From contig PJRA01000508.1 in NCBI GenBank assembly GCA_016987375.1, forward strand, positions 2,128,349 through 2,164,585: 36,237 nucleotides of DNA, read 5' to 3'. Positions 12,093 to 23,200 of the stretch are shown in pieces. The position numbers and the translations under genes are program-made. The DNA is from Brachionus koreanus. Its lineage: Eukaryota; Rotifera; Eurotatoria; Ploima; Brachionidae. Below the pieces are notes generated by a model. The model saw nothing but the letters and a program-made list of their open reading frames with translations, was not told the origin of the DNA and searched no databases. Each line of letters opens with the position of its first letter. Position 1 is the first letter of the stretch.

Positions 12093-12203
12093 ATTTAGAA
12101 ATTAATAATAAAATGAGGTTAAAAAAAATTTTATTCGTCTGTTTATAAGCAAGTATAATTATTATTTTTTGTTAAAATAATATTTAATCTTAGCAATAAA
12201 ATC
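12093..12203 (+). pseudogene. Duplicated 5' end of the galactosyltransferase gene, broken
   Basis: About 110 bases here nearly match 13078-13187, the start of the galactosyltransferase gene, including the leader before the ATG and the membrane-anchor codons. The copy begins with the same ATG and reads MRLKKILFVCL, then hits a stop codon because AAA of the functional copy is TAA here. Further small insertions and deletions follow, and similarity ends in the middle of exon 1. It is a non-functional partial tandem duplicate. It carries no catalytic region and could not make a useful product. Confidence 0.85.
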
Positions 12204-12207
12204 GACT

Positions 12208-12290
12208 TTTTTAAGTCTTGACTTTAACTTGTTGAAATAATAAAAAAAGTACAAGTCATGATTATGACTTGTTGGAATTAAAATTTTTAA
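12208..12290. repeat. Palindromic AAGTCATGACTT-type repeat, copy 1
   Basis: The sequence contains a hairpin with arms CAAGTCAT and ATGACTTG around 12255-12275, followed by TTGTTGGAA-like sequence. A related unit lies just upstream (AAGTCTTGACTTTAACTTG), and another copy, AAAGTCATGACTTGTTGGA, lies inside intron 1 of the galactosyltransferase gene near 13800. It is a degenerate dispersed repeat. Confidence 0.5.
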
Positions 12291-13077
12291 AAAGTTTAGA
12301 AAGGACATGTTCAACTTTTTTAACTTGACTTGAACTTTTTAAACGTACTTTAAAAATTATTTTCTTTGTTTGGAAACAAAGAAAGGCCATTCTTTTTATG
12401 CTGGATTTTTTAGGGCAAGATTTTCTCATTTTTTAAATATCATATTTCTTTAAATTATGATCGTAAACGTCCAAAATTGTCTAGATTTTACATTCCCTTG
12501 ATGTGATTAAATAACCTTAAAGTGATGATATGATATATTCAATTTTTAGAAAAATATTTGACATTTAAATTCTCAGAAAAAATGGGTTTGAAAATTTTTT
12601 TAACAAATTGAACATAATTATGTTTGGCTGATCAAAAGTCTGGCACATCATATTTTTTAACATACCAGAAACTAGTTTTTCAGCATATGGATATTATTAT
12701 ATTTTAAATTATTTTTTGAGAGTATAAAATTAATTTTTATGTTTCTTTTATTATTTAAATTTTAGTGTTTTTTTTTTGATACTTTTAGATCAAAAAGTCA
12801 TTAAAAAATGATTAGGGGCTTATATCAATCAGTTTTTTTGGTCTAAAAATAAACTGAGAAACTAAGCTTAATTAATTTTAATTATTACTTTTTAAAAACA
12901 AAAGTGAATTCAAATTAATTCACTTTGATTTTCTTATGCATTAGAAAATGATTACAGTTATGGAAATAAATTATTAATATTAAACATTCACAGGACTAGC
13001 TTTTAATCTTATCAGAATTTTTCTTTCTGATTAGTTAGTTTAAGAGGCAATTCAAAAATATTTAAAACTATTTTCTA
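12291..13077. other. Spacer between the duplicate fragment and the galactosyltransferase gene
   Basis: AT-rich, no open frame of note. If the 12.1-kb fragment and the gene start came from a tandem duplication, the roughly 1-kb period suggests this spacer was part of the duplicated unit or was added later. I see no obvious internal copy of it elsewhere in the window. Confidence 0.4.
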
Positions 13078-13096
13078 TTTAGAAATTAAAAATAAA

Positions 13097-15623
13097 ATGA
13101 GGTTAAAAAAAATTTTATTCGTCTGTTTAAAAGCAAGTATAATATTTTTTTTTGTTAAAATGATAATTATTCTTAGCAATAAAATAAATTCAAATTCAAA
13201 AAATAAATTAAAACAAACATGTGACATCACTTTAATTGATCCAAACGAAAATGTTACGATTATTACAAATTTTACGAAAGATTTTCAACCATTTAATACC
13301 GAAATAATTTTTAATAAAACAACCATGAATAAGAATTTTATTGAAAATGTAAATATGGGTGGACAATCAGAGCCACAAAACTGTAAACCAGTTAGTCGGG
13401 TTGCCATAATAATTCCGTACAAAGATCGCGAACATAATCTACGAATTTTTTTGTACAATATTCATCCTTTTTTACAACGACAAAAATTAAACTATACAAT
13501 TTTTGTAGTTGAACAAGTAAATAGTGATAAATTCAACAAAGGAAGTGTTAACAATGCTGCCTTTATTGAAATAATTCAAAAACCAACAAAAAACTTTACC
13601 CTACCAGCTGACTTTGATTGTATTGTTTTTCATGATGTTGATCTTCTTCCGAAAAGTAAATAATTTTAAATCTAGTAAAATGTGTAAATGTAAATGTGTT
13701 TCTGTAGGCTAATACATAAGTCAGGAAAAAAGTCTCAAAAAGTCATCAAAAAGTTAGCGTCAAGACTTTGAATTTAAAATTTTTAATTTTTCTAGTCAAA
13801 GTCATGACTTGTTGGATAAAATGATTGATTTCTATAGAATATTCATAAACTATAAGACATTTTTTATTTTCTTGGATCATTGTGTAAGTTCAGTTCAACA
13901 GTTAAGCCCAACATGGACTATTCACCTATTTCATAAGTTAAATAAATTAATTCTAAGACAAAATAAATTATATTTAGTAAATTAGTGAAAATTTGCAAAG
14001 TAAAAGCCAAGAAATTACATAATAATTAAATAATTATTTAAAATATAATTTCTTTTATTTAATAATTAATTTCTTTAAATAAATTAATTTTTACTTTAAA
14101 GTTATAAAGCTAGGATTTTAATAATAATAATAATAGTAATATTCTACGATCAACTTAGTTTAACTAAATTGACAAAGCAGGATAACTAATTTAATCCCAT
14201 TATAGTAGACTTTTCAATGTTGTTTCTACCGACATTGTTGAATTCATTTTCGCTTACATCATACTTCTCTTTTTTTCATGTTACCATTACACAATAAAGT
14301 TCATAATTATGTTTCTTTTTTGTTTTTTTTTGTTTGTCATTTATTATCACTTCTCTAGTTAATATGGTAAATTAACATAAAAAGACTGTTGTATACTTGA
14401 GATAAATAAAACGTAAAAACTTTTTTTGCTGTTGTGACTTTTAAACAAATCTGATTAAAATGCGAACAAGTTTTGTAGAAAAAGCATCTTAAAATACACT
14501 AAAAAAAGTGCGATTGTGATTTTTTTTTTTAAATAAAATAAAAAAAAATATATTGTCATTATTTTTTTTATTTTAATTTGAAAATTAGATGTCGACAATC
14601 CCATATTTAATATTAATTTAAGAGAAAGTTCGGTCGTTAAAATACCTTTTCATTTGAAAATATTTTAGTATAAAAAAGGAAAATGCATCTTAACATGACA
14701 AATGACTGGTGAATTTTCTTTTAAAAATGACACATTTTTTTGGGAAAAGCAACCCAAACAAAGAAAAATTTTTTACTTAAATACTAGAATATTTCTTCAT
14801 TTAGAAATTACTTCTATTTGATAAAATACGGAATATTTATTAATTTTAATTTGAGAATTAGAGGCTCGAATTATGCCATAACCTCAATTTTTTAATTTCC
14901 TAGTAGAAATAATTGATTTTTTTTAAAGTTGCCTTTTTGTGTTATAACAAAAATAACTTTTAAAATAATTTAGGATTTTTCATCTTTCTTTTAAAGTAAT
15001 TTTTAATGAAGCAAAGTTGTGCAAATATTAATAAAAAAAATTTCGATTTAAAATTTCAATAAATCAATTTTTCCAAGATCAAAAAGGCTTCTTTAAAAAT
15101 CTTTATTTATTTAAATTCAATAAATTTAATTAGTGTTTTAAGCTTATCTTAATCTGTATACATGTCCAGAGAAAAGACCTAAGCATTTGTCAATAATTGT
15201 CGGAAAATCAGACTTTCGAATTTATTATCCAATTCTAGTTGGTGGAGTAATTTTTTTTCGAATTGAAAATTTTGTTCAAGTCAATGGCTATTCGAATAGA
15301 TTTTGGGGATGGGGTTTGTTTTTAAATATTAAAGTTTTTGTTCAATTAATAAATTAATAAATACAGGAGCAGAAGATGATGACATGTATTTCAGACTGAA
15401 GGCCACAAAACTGGGTTTTGATAGACCCATAAATAACACTGTATATACTATGTTAACACACAAAAAACAAATTAAAAATAAGAGGAGAGTTGCGTTACTC
15501 CGGGAAGGAAAATACAAATATTTAAATGATGGATTTAGTACAGTCAAATATAATCTAAAAGCTCGTATAAAATTACCTTTTTTTACTTATTTAATTTTAG
15601 ATGTAGGAAAAGATAATTCTTGA
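13097..15623 (+). CDS. Beta-1,4-galactosyltransferase-family enzyme (GT7), three exons, 328 aa
   Basis: Exons are 13097-13655, 15143-15313 and 15367-15623, with GT..AG introns and matching phases. The protein is a type II Golgi-type glycosyltransferase: a short basic N-terminus, a membrane anchor at about residues 8-27, a sequon-rich stem, then the catalytic domain. Family hallmarks are VAIIIPYKDREHNL (about 102-115), FVVEQ, the metal-binding HDVDLLP closing exon 1, LYTCPEKRPKHLS, a GGV block, WGWGAEDDDMYFRL spanning the exon 2/3 junction, and MLTH with the expected metal-ligand His. It would transfer Gal or GalNAc from a UDP-sugar in the Golgi lumen; the donor cannot be told from sequence here. 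The usual WGWGGEDDD reads WGWGAEDDD. The C-terminal part is divergent, and only its final block (YLNDGFSTVKYNL) is family-like. Intron 1 is 1.5 kb, intron 2 is 53 bp. Confidence 0.9.
13656..15142 (+). other. Intron 1 of the galactosyltransferase gene
   Basis: A 1487-bp intron from GTAAAT to TTTTAAG. It contains a copy of the AAGTCATGACTT repeat near 13800, a short TAA-trinucleotide run near 14120-14137 and long A/T tracts around 14520-14570. No nested gene is seen. Confidence 0.75.
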
Positions 15624-15680
15624 GAAATAATTGCAAAATTTTGACATCCAATTTTTATTTTTATTTCTTACTCATATTTT

Positions 15681-15686
15681 AATAAA
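15681..15686 (+). promoter_or_regulatory. Polyadenylation signal AATAAA of the galactosyltransferase gene
   Basis: AATAAA occurs about 58 bases after the stop codon at 15621-15623, in the expected place for a 3' end. Confidence 0.45.
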
Positions 15687-15939
15687 TATATTACATTTTA
15701 AATATCAGTATGATTTGATTTTTCGAAATTCGAAATTAGTATGTATTTAGAATATGTTAAAAAACAAATAAAAAAAAATGAATTAATATAGTAAGCAAAA
15801 CAGACCAGAAAAATCAGAAATGTTTCTTTAGATATAAAATTTTGTTTTGCTAAAAAAAATTCAAATTTATCATTTATTAAGTAATTCAATGGTATTAGTA
15901 AAAATGCTAGTTTATAAGTTTTTTTTTATTTTAAACTTG

Positions 15940-16182
15940 ATTATCGATTTTGAGTTGTTCAAACAAACTGACCAAAGGAGGGAAGACCTCATTAAATACT
16001 ATACAAAGGATCAAAAAGAGAGGACATAATCGCAGATACAAAAGAAAAAAATACAACGCAACACACTATCCACTGTTTTCTTAAAAAGTAAATCAGGTAA
16101 GTGGAATCTACTTCCAAGATCTTTTATGAATGCAAACAAAGTGAACGCTTTCAGAGTTGGACACATAAGTAGAACTGATTAA
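15940..16182 (+). mobile_element. LINE ORF2 C-terminal fragment (plus strand)
   Basis: The conceptual translation runs FELFKQTDQRREDLIKYY, then (after a stop) GHNRRYKRKKYNATHYPLF, then (after a frameshift) KSGKWNLLPRSFMNANKVN, ending at TAA 16180-16182. The order matches the C-terminal tail of jockey/CR1-type LINE ORF2 proteins: an RRxRGDLIxxYK block, a RGH..K block, then W..LP..V..A..VN.F. It is 5'-truncated and decayed. Orientation is opposite to the LINE at 0.2-1.26 kb. Confidence 0.75.
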
Positions 16183-16814
16183 GTGCTTTGAAATTCTTAG
16201 GCATTAACATTATGTTTTCAGCAAACAAGACAACAACTCCTAGAAATTAAATTAAATTCTGGTCAAAGATTTTACTAATTTTTAAAAAAATATGAATCAA
16301 ATATCCTTAAGATACTTACTTTTTAATTAGTCTTCTTTAAAAAAAAATACTATAAAATGTTTGTTCATTGTCCGATCAATAAAAAATATGGTTCACACAA
16401 AAAATAACATAAACTAACAACAAATTCTGTTAATTGAAAGCAGCTTTTGGAATCGTCTTAATTCTTTTTACAAAATTTAATTAAGACACAATCTAAAAAT
16501 TCAGCTCAAGTGATCATATTATTTCTATATTCTTTTAACAAAACACTTAAAAATCATGAGAATTTTTTAATCAAAACCTAATAAATTTTACATTTGAATT
16601 AAGAAACTTAATAAATGTTTATTAAAAATCAAAATCAAGGAAAGAATTGTTAAAAATATTCTTAAAAATTAAATTTTTTAGTATTTAATCTTAAAAATCT
16701 TAAAAAAGTATAAGTGGAAATTTTATTAATTTTTTTTATTGAAAAAATTATTTTAAATACGTGAAGATTTGCTGAAATTTAATTAAATTTAACATTCAAA
16801 AACAAAACTCAAAA
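16183..16814. other. Upstream region of the polycystin-1-like gene
   Basis: An AT-rich 630-bp stretch between the LINE fragment and the polycystin-1-like start codon. No open frame or recognisable element is seen. It probably contains the promoter and 5' leader, but no specific site can be supported. Confidence 0.4.
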
Positions 16815-17238
16815 ATGAGACGGGCAAGACTTCATTTAATTCTTCTAGCTCTGCTAATTGATTGCTTAAATAGTCAATCGCTATTTAATAAAGGTAAATT
16901 CAAGCTTGGCTTTAATTGAAAATCAAATAATTAAAAAAAAAGGATTAATTGGATGCTTTAAATATAGAGTATTTGAACATGAGTTTACTGCGTTTTCTCC
17001 TCATTCATCGGGAGAAGGAATAAGTCCGATTGAATGCCAGAAAGGCTGCTTTCTGATGGGATTCGAACTAGCTTCAATAAAAGAAAGAAATTTGTGTTTT
17101 TGCAAAAAAGGACCAGTTATTAACATGGAAAAAAATTCAGAGGAAAATTGTCAAGAAAACGTTTGTTTAGGCGATCCAAATTATTATTGTGGTTCCAACC
17201 TGTACACTTTGGTTTATTCTACCAAAATTTTTGTTCAA
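16815..17238 (+). other. Polycystin-1-like exons 1-2: signal peptide and WSC domain
   Basis: Exon 1 encodes a signal peptide (MRRARLHLILLALLIDC). A 49-bp intron follows, and the reading frame rejoins as FNK-GLIGCFKYRVF. Exon 2 is a WSC (carbohydrate-binding) domain at about residues 28-122. It has the usual cysteine layout: GCF, CQKGCFLMGFELASI, LCFCKKG, NCQENVCLGDPNYYCGS, LYTLVYS. The start is supported by the signal peptide. Human PC1 also has a WSC domain, but preceded by leucine-rich repeats, which are absent here. Confidence 0.88.
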
Positions 17239-20200
17239 GTAAATAAAAAATTACCAGTTTCATAAACTAAATTCTCTATAGAGCTTAGAGATCGCTTTAA
17301 AAACCCAATTAGAATATAACTTTGTCATTGAAATCAACACTGAGGCGCCAATCCTTTATACAATCAACAATATTGGAGTCATCAGTTCTTACGATGGATC
17401 AAAAGACCTTAATTTGACCAATTTTTCATTGTCTCAATTTATTCCCTCGAATGCAGTAGAATCTTTACAAATAGTTGCCACAATGGAGAAGAAAATAAGT
17501 TATATTGTAATTTTATTTAAATTATTTTCTAATGCCTAAGCTATTCTGCAAATTTGCAGAGCTTTAACAGAATTACTAAAATTGACTGATTCTCAAAGGT
17601 TTGATAAAACATTTGATATTAGGGATCTGAGATTTGTTCAATGACATTTAACACTTAAAGGTCGAAGGGATTTTTCGTTCCTTTTATTTGACTCGTTTTT
17701 TTACTTTTTTCAAAGAAAAAAATATATTTTGTAATAAAAATTAAATATTTTTATATTATTTTTGATTTAAGATATGATTGAAAAAAAAAATTATTAAATT
17801 TATTGAATAAAAAACAAAAAAAGGAAGTAACAAAAAGGGTTCAAAAGACCCCTCCGGCCTTTGAGTGTTAACATAAATATAAATTTTTAGGATGAGTCTA
17901 AAAATTTTGCGCTTTATTTTTTTAGCTTTTTTAAATTTATCAATAAAAATTATATTTTCAACATATAAATCATTATGCTTTATAGTCTTCTTTTAAAGCT
18001 TTTTATCAGTGATTAGTTTGATTCCTTCTCTCTTGTTGATGAGGAAGATGTTCTATACCTTCCATTTATTCTATTTCTCTCGTTTTTCTTCTAGTTATGA
18101 GGATTTCTCTTGAACTGAAGCATACATTCGTTCTACTTGTTTAAAACACAGTACAGTATTTTTAGCATGACCGTCTGGGACTAGCTCAAATTGTATTAAC
18201 CCTTGGAAATTTCACTAAACACACAACATCATCTTCATATATCTTCATCTATCAAAACGTCCTTTTTCACGACTTACTGAGGTGGTTGAGATAGGTTCAA
18301 CTATTGATTTCTGTTATCATAATTTTGAAAATACATCCACTTCTCATCAAAAATAATAATCTGAATCAAAAACAGTTGGACTTTTTTTAAGTAGTTTCCT
18401 AAAAATTTCAATGCATCGAGATGTCTGGACAACTAGACCATTTCTTCCTCTGAATTATTGTATCAACACTATTAAATTTTTCAAACCAATATTGTACCCT
18501 TTTTATTTATAGAACATTTTCACTTTCCATTAGACATATTTGACAAGTCGCTTCTGTTGCTGCTGATAGGCCTTTTTTACAATAATGACGAAATAATATC
18601 AAAATTTCAAAATTTTCATTTTATAAAATTATAAGAATTTAATGAGCATAAAGTTATACAAATTATTTAGGAGATCACTCAATTCTGCTTATTTTAGAAT
18701 TTAAAAAATTTTAAATTTTTTAAAGGATAGAACTACTATAATCAAAATTGAAAATCAACCAAAAATTGACTCATTTAAAGTATTATGTCCTTCTGTTGTT
18801 TCTTCAATCGACAATTTATATTGTAATATTGAAATAATTGGCTATTCGGAAGCAGACTTACTTATTGAATATGATGATAAAATCTCAGATAGTGTAAAAA
18901 TTCCAAGTTTGATTAGTTATAAATTAAATAATTGAACAATAAAACAAATTTTTTTTTAGAACCTTTAATGAACTTATACGGTTCATTTGTTTCTCAAAAT
19001 TTAATAAATTCTGAAATCCAAACAATTCTTCTGGATAAAAATATGTATTACTTTTTATCAAATGGACAAATTGCCGAATCATGTACTTTGAAGTCAATTG
19101 AACTCTATTCATTTGATGAATTCAATTTAAAATTACATGTAATTTTTTTTTCATTAATTTTTAAATATTAAAAAACTTATCTCAAAGCTGGTTGAGTTTG
19201 AGGACTTGAATAACAAATCGAATTCAGGTTTTTTTCAATGTTTAGATACATTTAGTAAGATAAAAGTGTCATGCCATAATTACAACAGTCTCAAATACTT
19301 GAATAGTTCAATAACATTCAAAAAAACCTATAACCTTACTCTGAAAAAAGGATATAACTTATTTTTTTCAAAACAAATATCTGAATTTCATGAATTTTTT
19401 CAACAAAATTGGTTCATTCTACTAGAGCCCATGAGCAATAGTCAATTATTAGCTAACTCTTTTTATCAAAACGAAACTGATTACACAATAGATAAAAGTA
19501 ATCTAAACATTCAAAGACTTGGGCGAAAAATTATGTTTTCAATCAATACAGAGAAATATCATATAATAAGCAGCTTTAGATCATTCAAAAATCATGGAAA
19601 TAAATCTGCAAACTTTCAAATTATTCATCGAAATTCATCAAAAATTTCGCATGGAATAACTACAAATTTTACAGTAATTGAACCTGTTCACAACTTAGTG
19701 ATAGATCCAGTTTTTCGATCATGCAGTGTAGATCGCTTGTGTGAATTTAGAGCCAAAACCACTTCTGGATCAGACATCAAATACCGTTGGACAATAAATT
19801 CTAATTTAACTCCTTCTATTGCTGGTCAAATGGCCTTCAAATTTTCCGAATTAGGAATCTATTCTATAAAGCTGGATGCATGGAACAATGTTTCTTTTCA
19901 ATCAACTCAAATGAATTATACAATAAATGAAGGCTTGCAAGAAATTTCACTTCATGCTGGAAATCAAGACATGAGCACATCAATTACAAATAAATCTGCT
20001 TTGTTTTTGTTTAGAATACGAACAGTTCAAGACTACACATGTGTCATTAACTTTGGAGATTCTTTTACAAATTTTAATTTTACTGATAAGCAAAAAGACT
20101 TTAATAATGATTACATTAGTCATGCATATTTAAAATCAGGCTCTTATTCAGTGACATTAGCATGCTACCAAGGAATAGACTCACTTCAATTAAATTTCAT

Positions 20201-23200
20201 TCATATAGTTCAAGATGAAATATCAGGCTTTGGTTTGATTGAAAAAGGAGTTGACATATCTGTGGCTTTCTATAAAATCGGTTTCAAATTTGAAAGTGGT
20301 ACAGATATGTCGATAATTTTAGAAATAGATTCAATAAATGATGCCTTGGTTACTTTTGATAAAACCGCTCTAGTTGGCTACAGTGGATTACGTATTAATT
20401 ATGGCTATGCGAGAATTTTAAACATTTCCATTAAAGCATACAACTTGGTATCATTTGTGTCTGTGAGCGAATTTTTTGAAATAAGCTCATCCTTACTAAA
20501 CCCTCAGCTAATAATATCTCCTTATAAAAATAATTATGTCTATGAATTTTTGCCTACTTCTATTAATTATAGAATAAAAGTTGAAAAAGGTAACAATGTG
20601 AGGGTGGATATTTTCTTTGGAAATGAAGAAAATTCAGAGCCTAGTGTGAGCCGAATATTTGATGGAGAGTGGACTAGTGACTTTGTTTATAACTATACTC
20701 ATAGCAAACCTGGCGACTATGTTGTTAGAGTAAAAGTGTCTAATGCGTTTAGCAATTTTGATTTTTACAAAAGAATATCATTTATAAGTAGAGTGGATCA
20801 ATTGACATGCTTGCCAATTCCAAGTATTGTCCTGCTAAAATTTGGCAGGGCTTTTGTAGAATTTAGAGTGAAAAGTATTGGAGAAAGCGATCCGGGCTCG
20901 CGGACTACGGTCAAATTTTGGCCAGGTGATTCGACTAATTCCACTCACGGCTCTTTCATGCTAGGAATTAAAAATTTTGAAAACAAAATACCTTTATCTT
21001 ACACTTATTCTCAACTTGGAAATTTTAGACCTATTTTACTTATTGAGAATGAGATAAGTAAGAAATATTTTCAATTGAATGTAACGGTTGTGTCAAGCTC
21101 AGTGGACGATATGTATGTTGTCTTAAGGCCGCAAGCAGTAATGACAAATCAGCCATTTGAAGTTTCTGTACACATATTGAATGCTTATTATGTGAATATT
21201 ACATGGCTTTTTGATAATGTTACAATTAGTCAAAATAAATTATGTGAGTATAATTTATCTATTATTTAACTATCTAAATCAATAAATCTGAACTTAAAAA
21301 TTTCAATTTAAAAAAAAATTATATTAAAAAACCCAAATAATGCAAAAATTCAGACATATTCCTTAAAAAAAGTTAAGATACTTTATTTTGTTTAATTTCC
21401 AATAAAGTGCTTAAAGAAATTCATTTTAAAAAGGTTGAATTTTCGACAAAAATAAAAATCTAAAAATAGAAAATAATTTTTCATCCTCATAAAACAAAAA
21501 ACCAACTTTGCCGAAAACACTTTTTCAGATTTTTCAATATGTGCCGCTAAACTATAAAAAAAAATTTAATTTTTGAATCTTTTTAAAAAAAGTAAATAAA
21601 AAAAATTTTAGCATATGGTTGTATTTCGGTCACTAAATCCACTTGTAAATATTCTAAATTTTTTTTAAATTAATATTTAAATATTAAAAATAATTATTGA
21701 AAAGCTAGTTGCAAATTTTGAAAAAAATTGAAAAAGAGTGTCGATTTTTTTGCTTTTAATTGAAATTTTTGAAAATTCAATTATGCTATTTAAGCTACAA
21801 AAAGAGTAATTGAAGAAAAAAAAGTGTTCAATTCGGGAAACATTATAAGAAATGCAATTCTTTCAGTAACAGCAATGGACACATTTACATCCAAAACAAC
21901 TAATATTGTGGTTAATGTTCAAAATCCAATTAATGATTTTGAAGTTTATACCGAACCATTAGAACCAATTATATTCAATAAAGGTTGAATTTTCTAAAAA
22001 TTTTCATATTTTTTACTTTTTTTTTTTTTAGATCAGAATGGAAAAGAAATTCAGTTTTATATAGAATTAGATACAAATGTGACTAGTCCCTTTTTCTTGG
22101 TAAATTTTGACGATGGTTCTAGGATAAGTTTCGAGCAAGAAATAAAGAATGGTAGTATTTCTTTCCAGCATTTTTTTAGATTCAGTGGTATTTATAATGT
22201 AAATGTTACAATTTATAATCTTGTTTCGCGAATTTCAAAGACAATTCGGGTAAAACAAAATTGTATACAAATAAAATTTTTTGCTAAATTTTTTTTTTAG
22301 ATTGAAATTTTAGAAGATTTCCAAAATTTTGATTGTAGACCAACTTGGCGTCTTTATCCATTTAGCTTTTCTGATGATTACAATGTATCTAAAATTGGAG
22401 AGTTTTATCTGCCGCGAAAAGAATACGATTTAAGGTTTAAATGCTTCTGGATCAATAAAGGTAGTCTTTTAATTAAATCAATTTAATTTAGAAGAATTTA
22501 AGTCTGTATCTATTCTTGCCAGTTTCTTAGACAAATTTTTTAAATTATTACTTTTAAAAATATAATGTCTAAATATTAAGATTAAATTATATGATCAAAT
22601 TTTTGGGAAATTTATCAACAGTGAAACAGTAAAATGTATTAGAATTTAAACTGATATTAAGTTAAGAATAAGCTTTAGATTTAGCATGATTTTTGATTGT
22701 AAAAAAATTCGAAAATAGCATTTTTGATTTCTGAATAGATTAAATTCACAATAATTTGCCCTAATTAAATATATGAATTCTAGTTTATTCATATATATTC
22801 AAAAAAACAAAAACAATCTACATTTGTTATTTTAATTTCATATAAATTTAATTTGATATAAATCAAAATTTTAAATTTTAAAACTAATTAAAAGAATTTT
22901 ATCATTTTAAAAAATTTGGCCCAAAAAAATATGAAAGACTTTTCTTCGGAATTTTGCTGTTACTAATCATGTGGCAGGAAAGTGAAAAAGACAAATTTCA
23001 TGGTATAAATTTTAATTGAAAATTTTATTTTCAAATAAAAACTTGAATATAACACAAATTTAATCTTATATTTTGTCCTAATCATGTATCTTCACCAATA
23101 GCGACTATGTCTTTGAAAATGAATCTAGTCTTCGTTGTATCTAATTACTATAGCTGTAAAAACATCTTCGCAAGCCTGCTTGCCGTTGATTATTATTATT

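Larger units (their letters stand above)
17507..18725 (+). other. Polycystin-1-like intron 3, filled with two transposon relics
   Basis: A 1219-bp intron between exon 3 (ending SYI) and exon 4 (starting DRTTIIKIEN). It contains the 224-bp TTAA element and the minus-strand mariner relic listed separately, which together account for about 70% of its length. Confidence 0.8.

Noticed and set aside
18924..19112. Minus-strand open frame of 62 codons
   Set aside because: Antisense to exon 5 of the polycystin-1-like gene.
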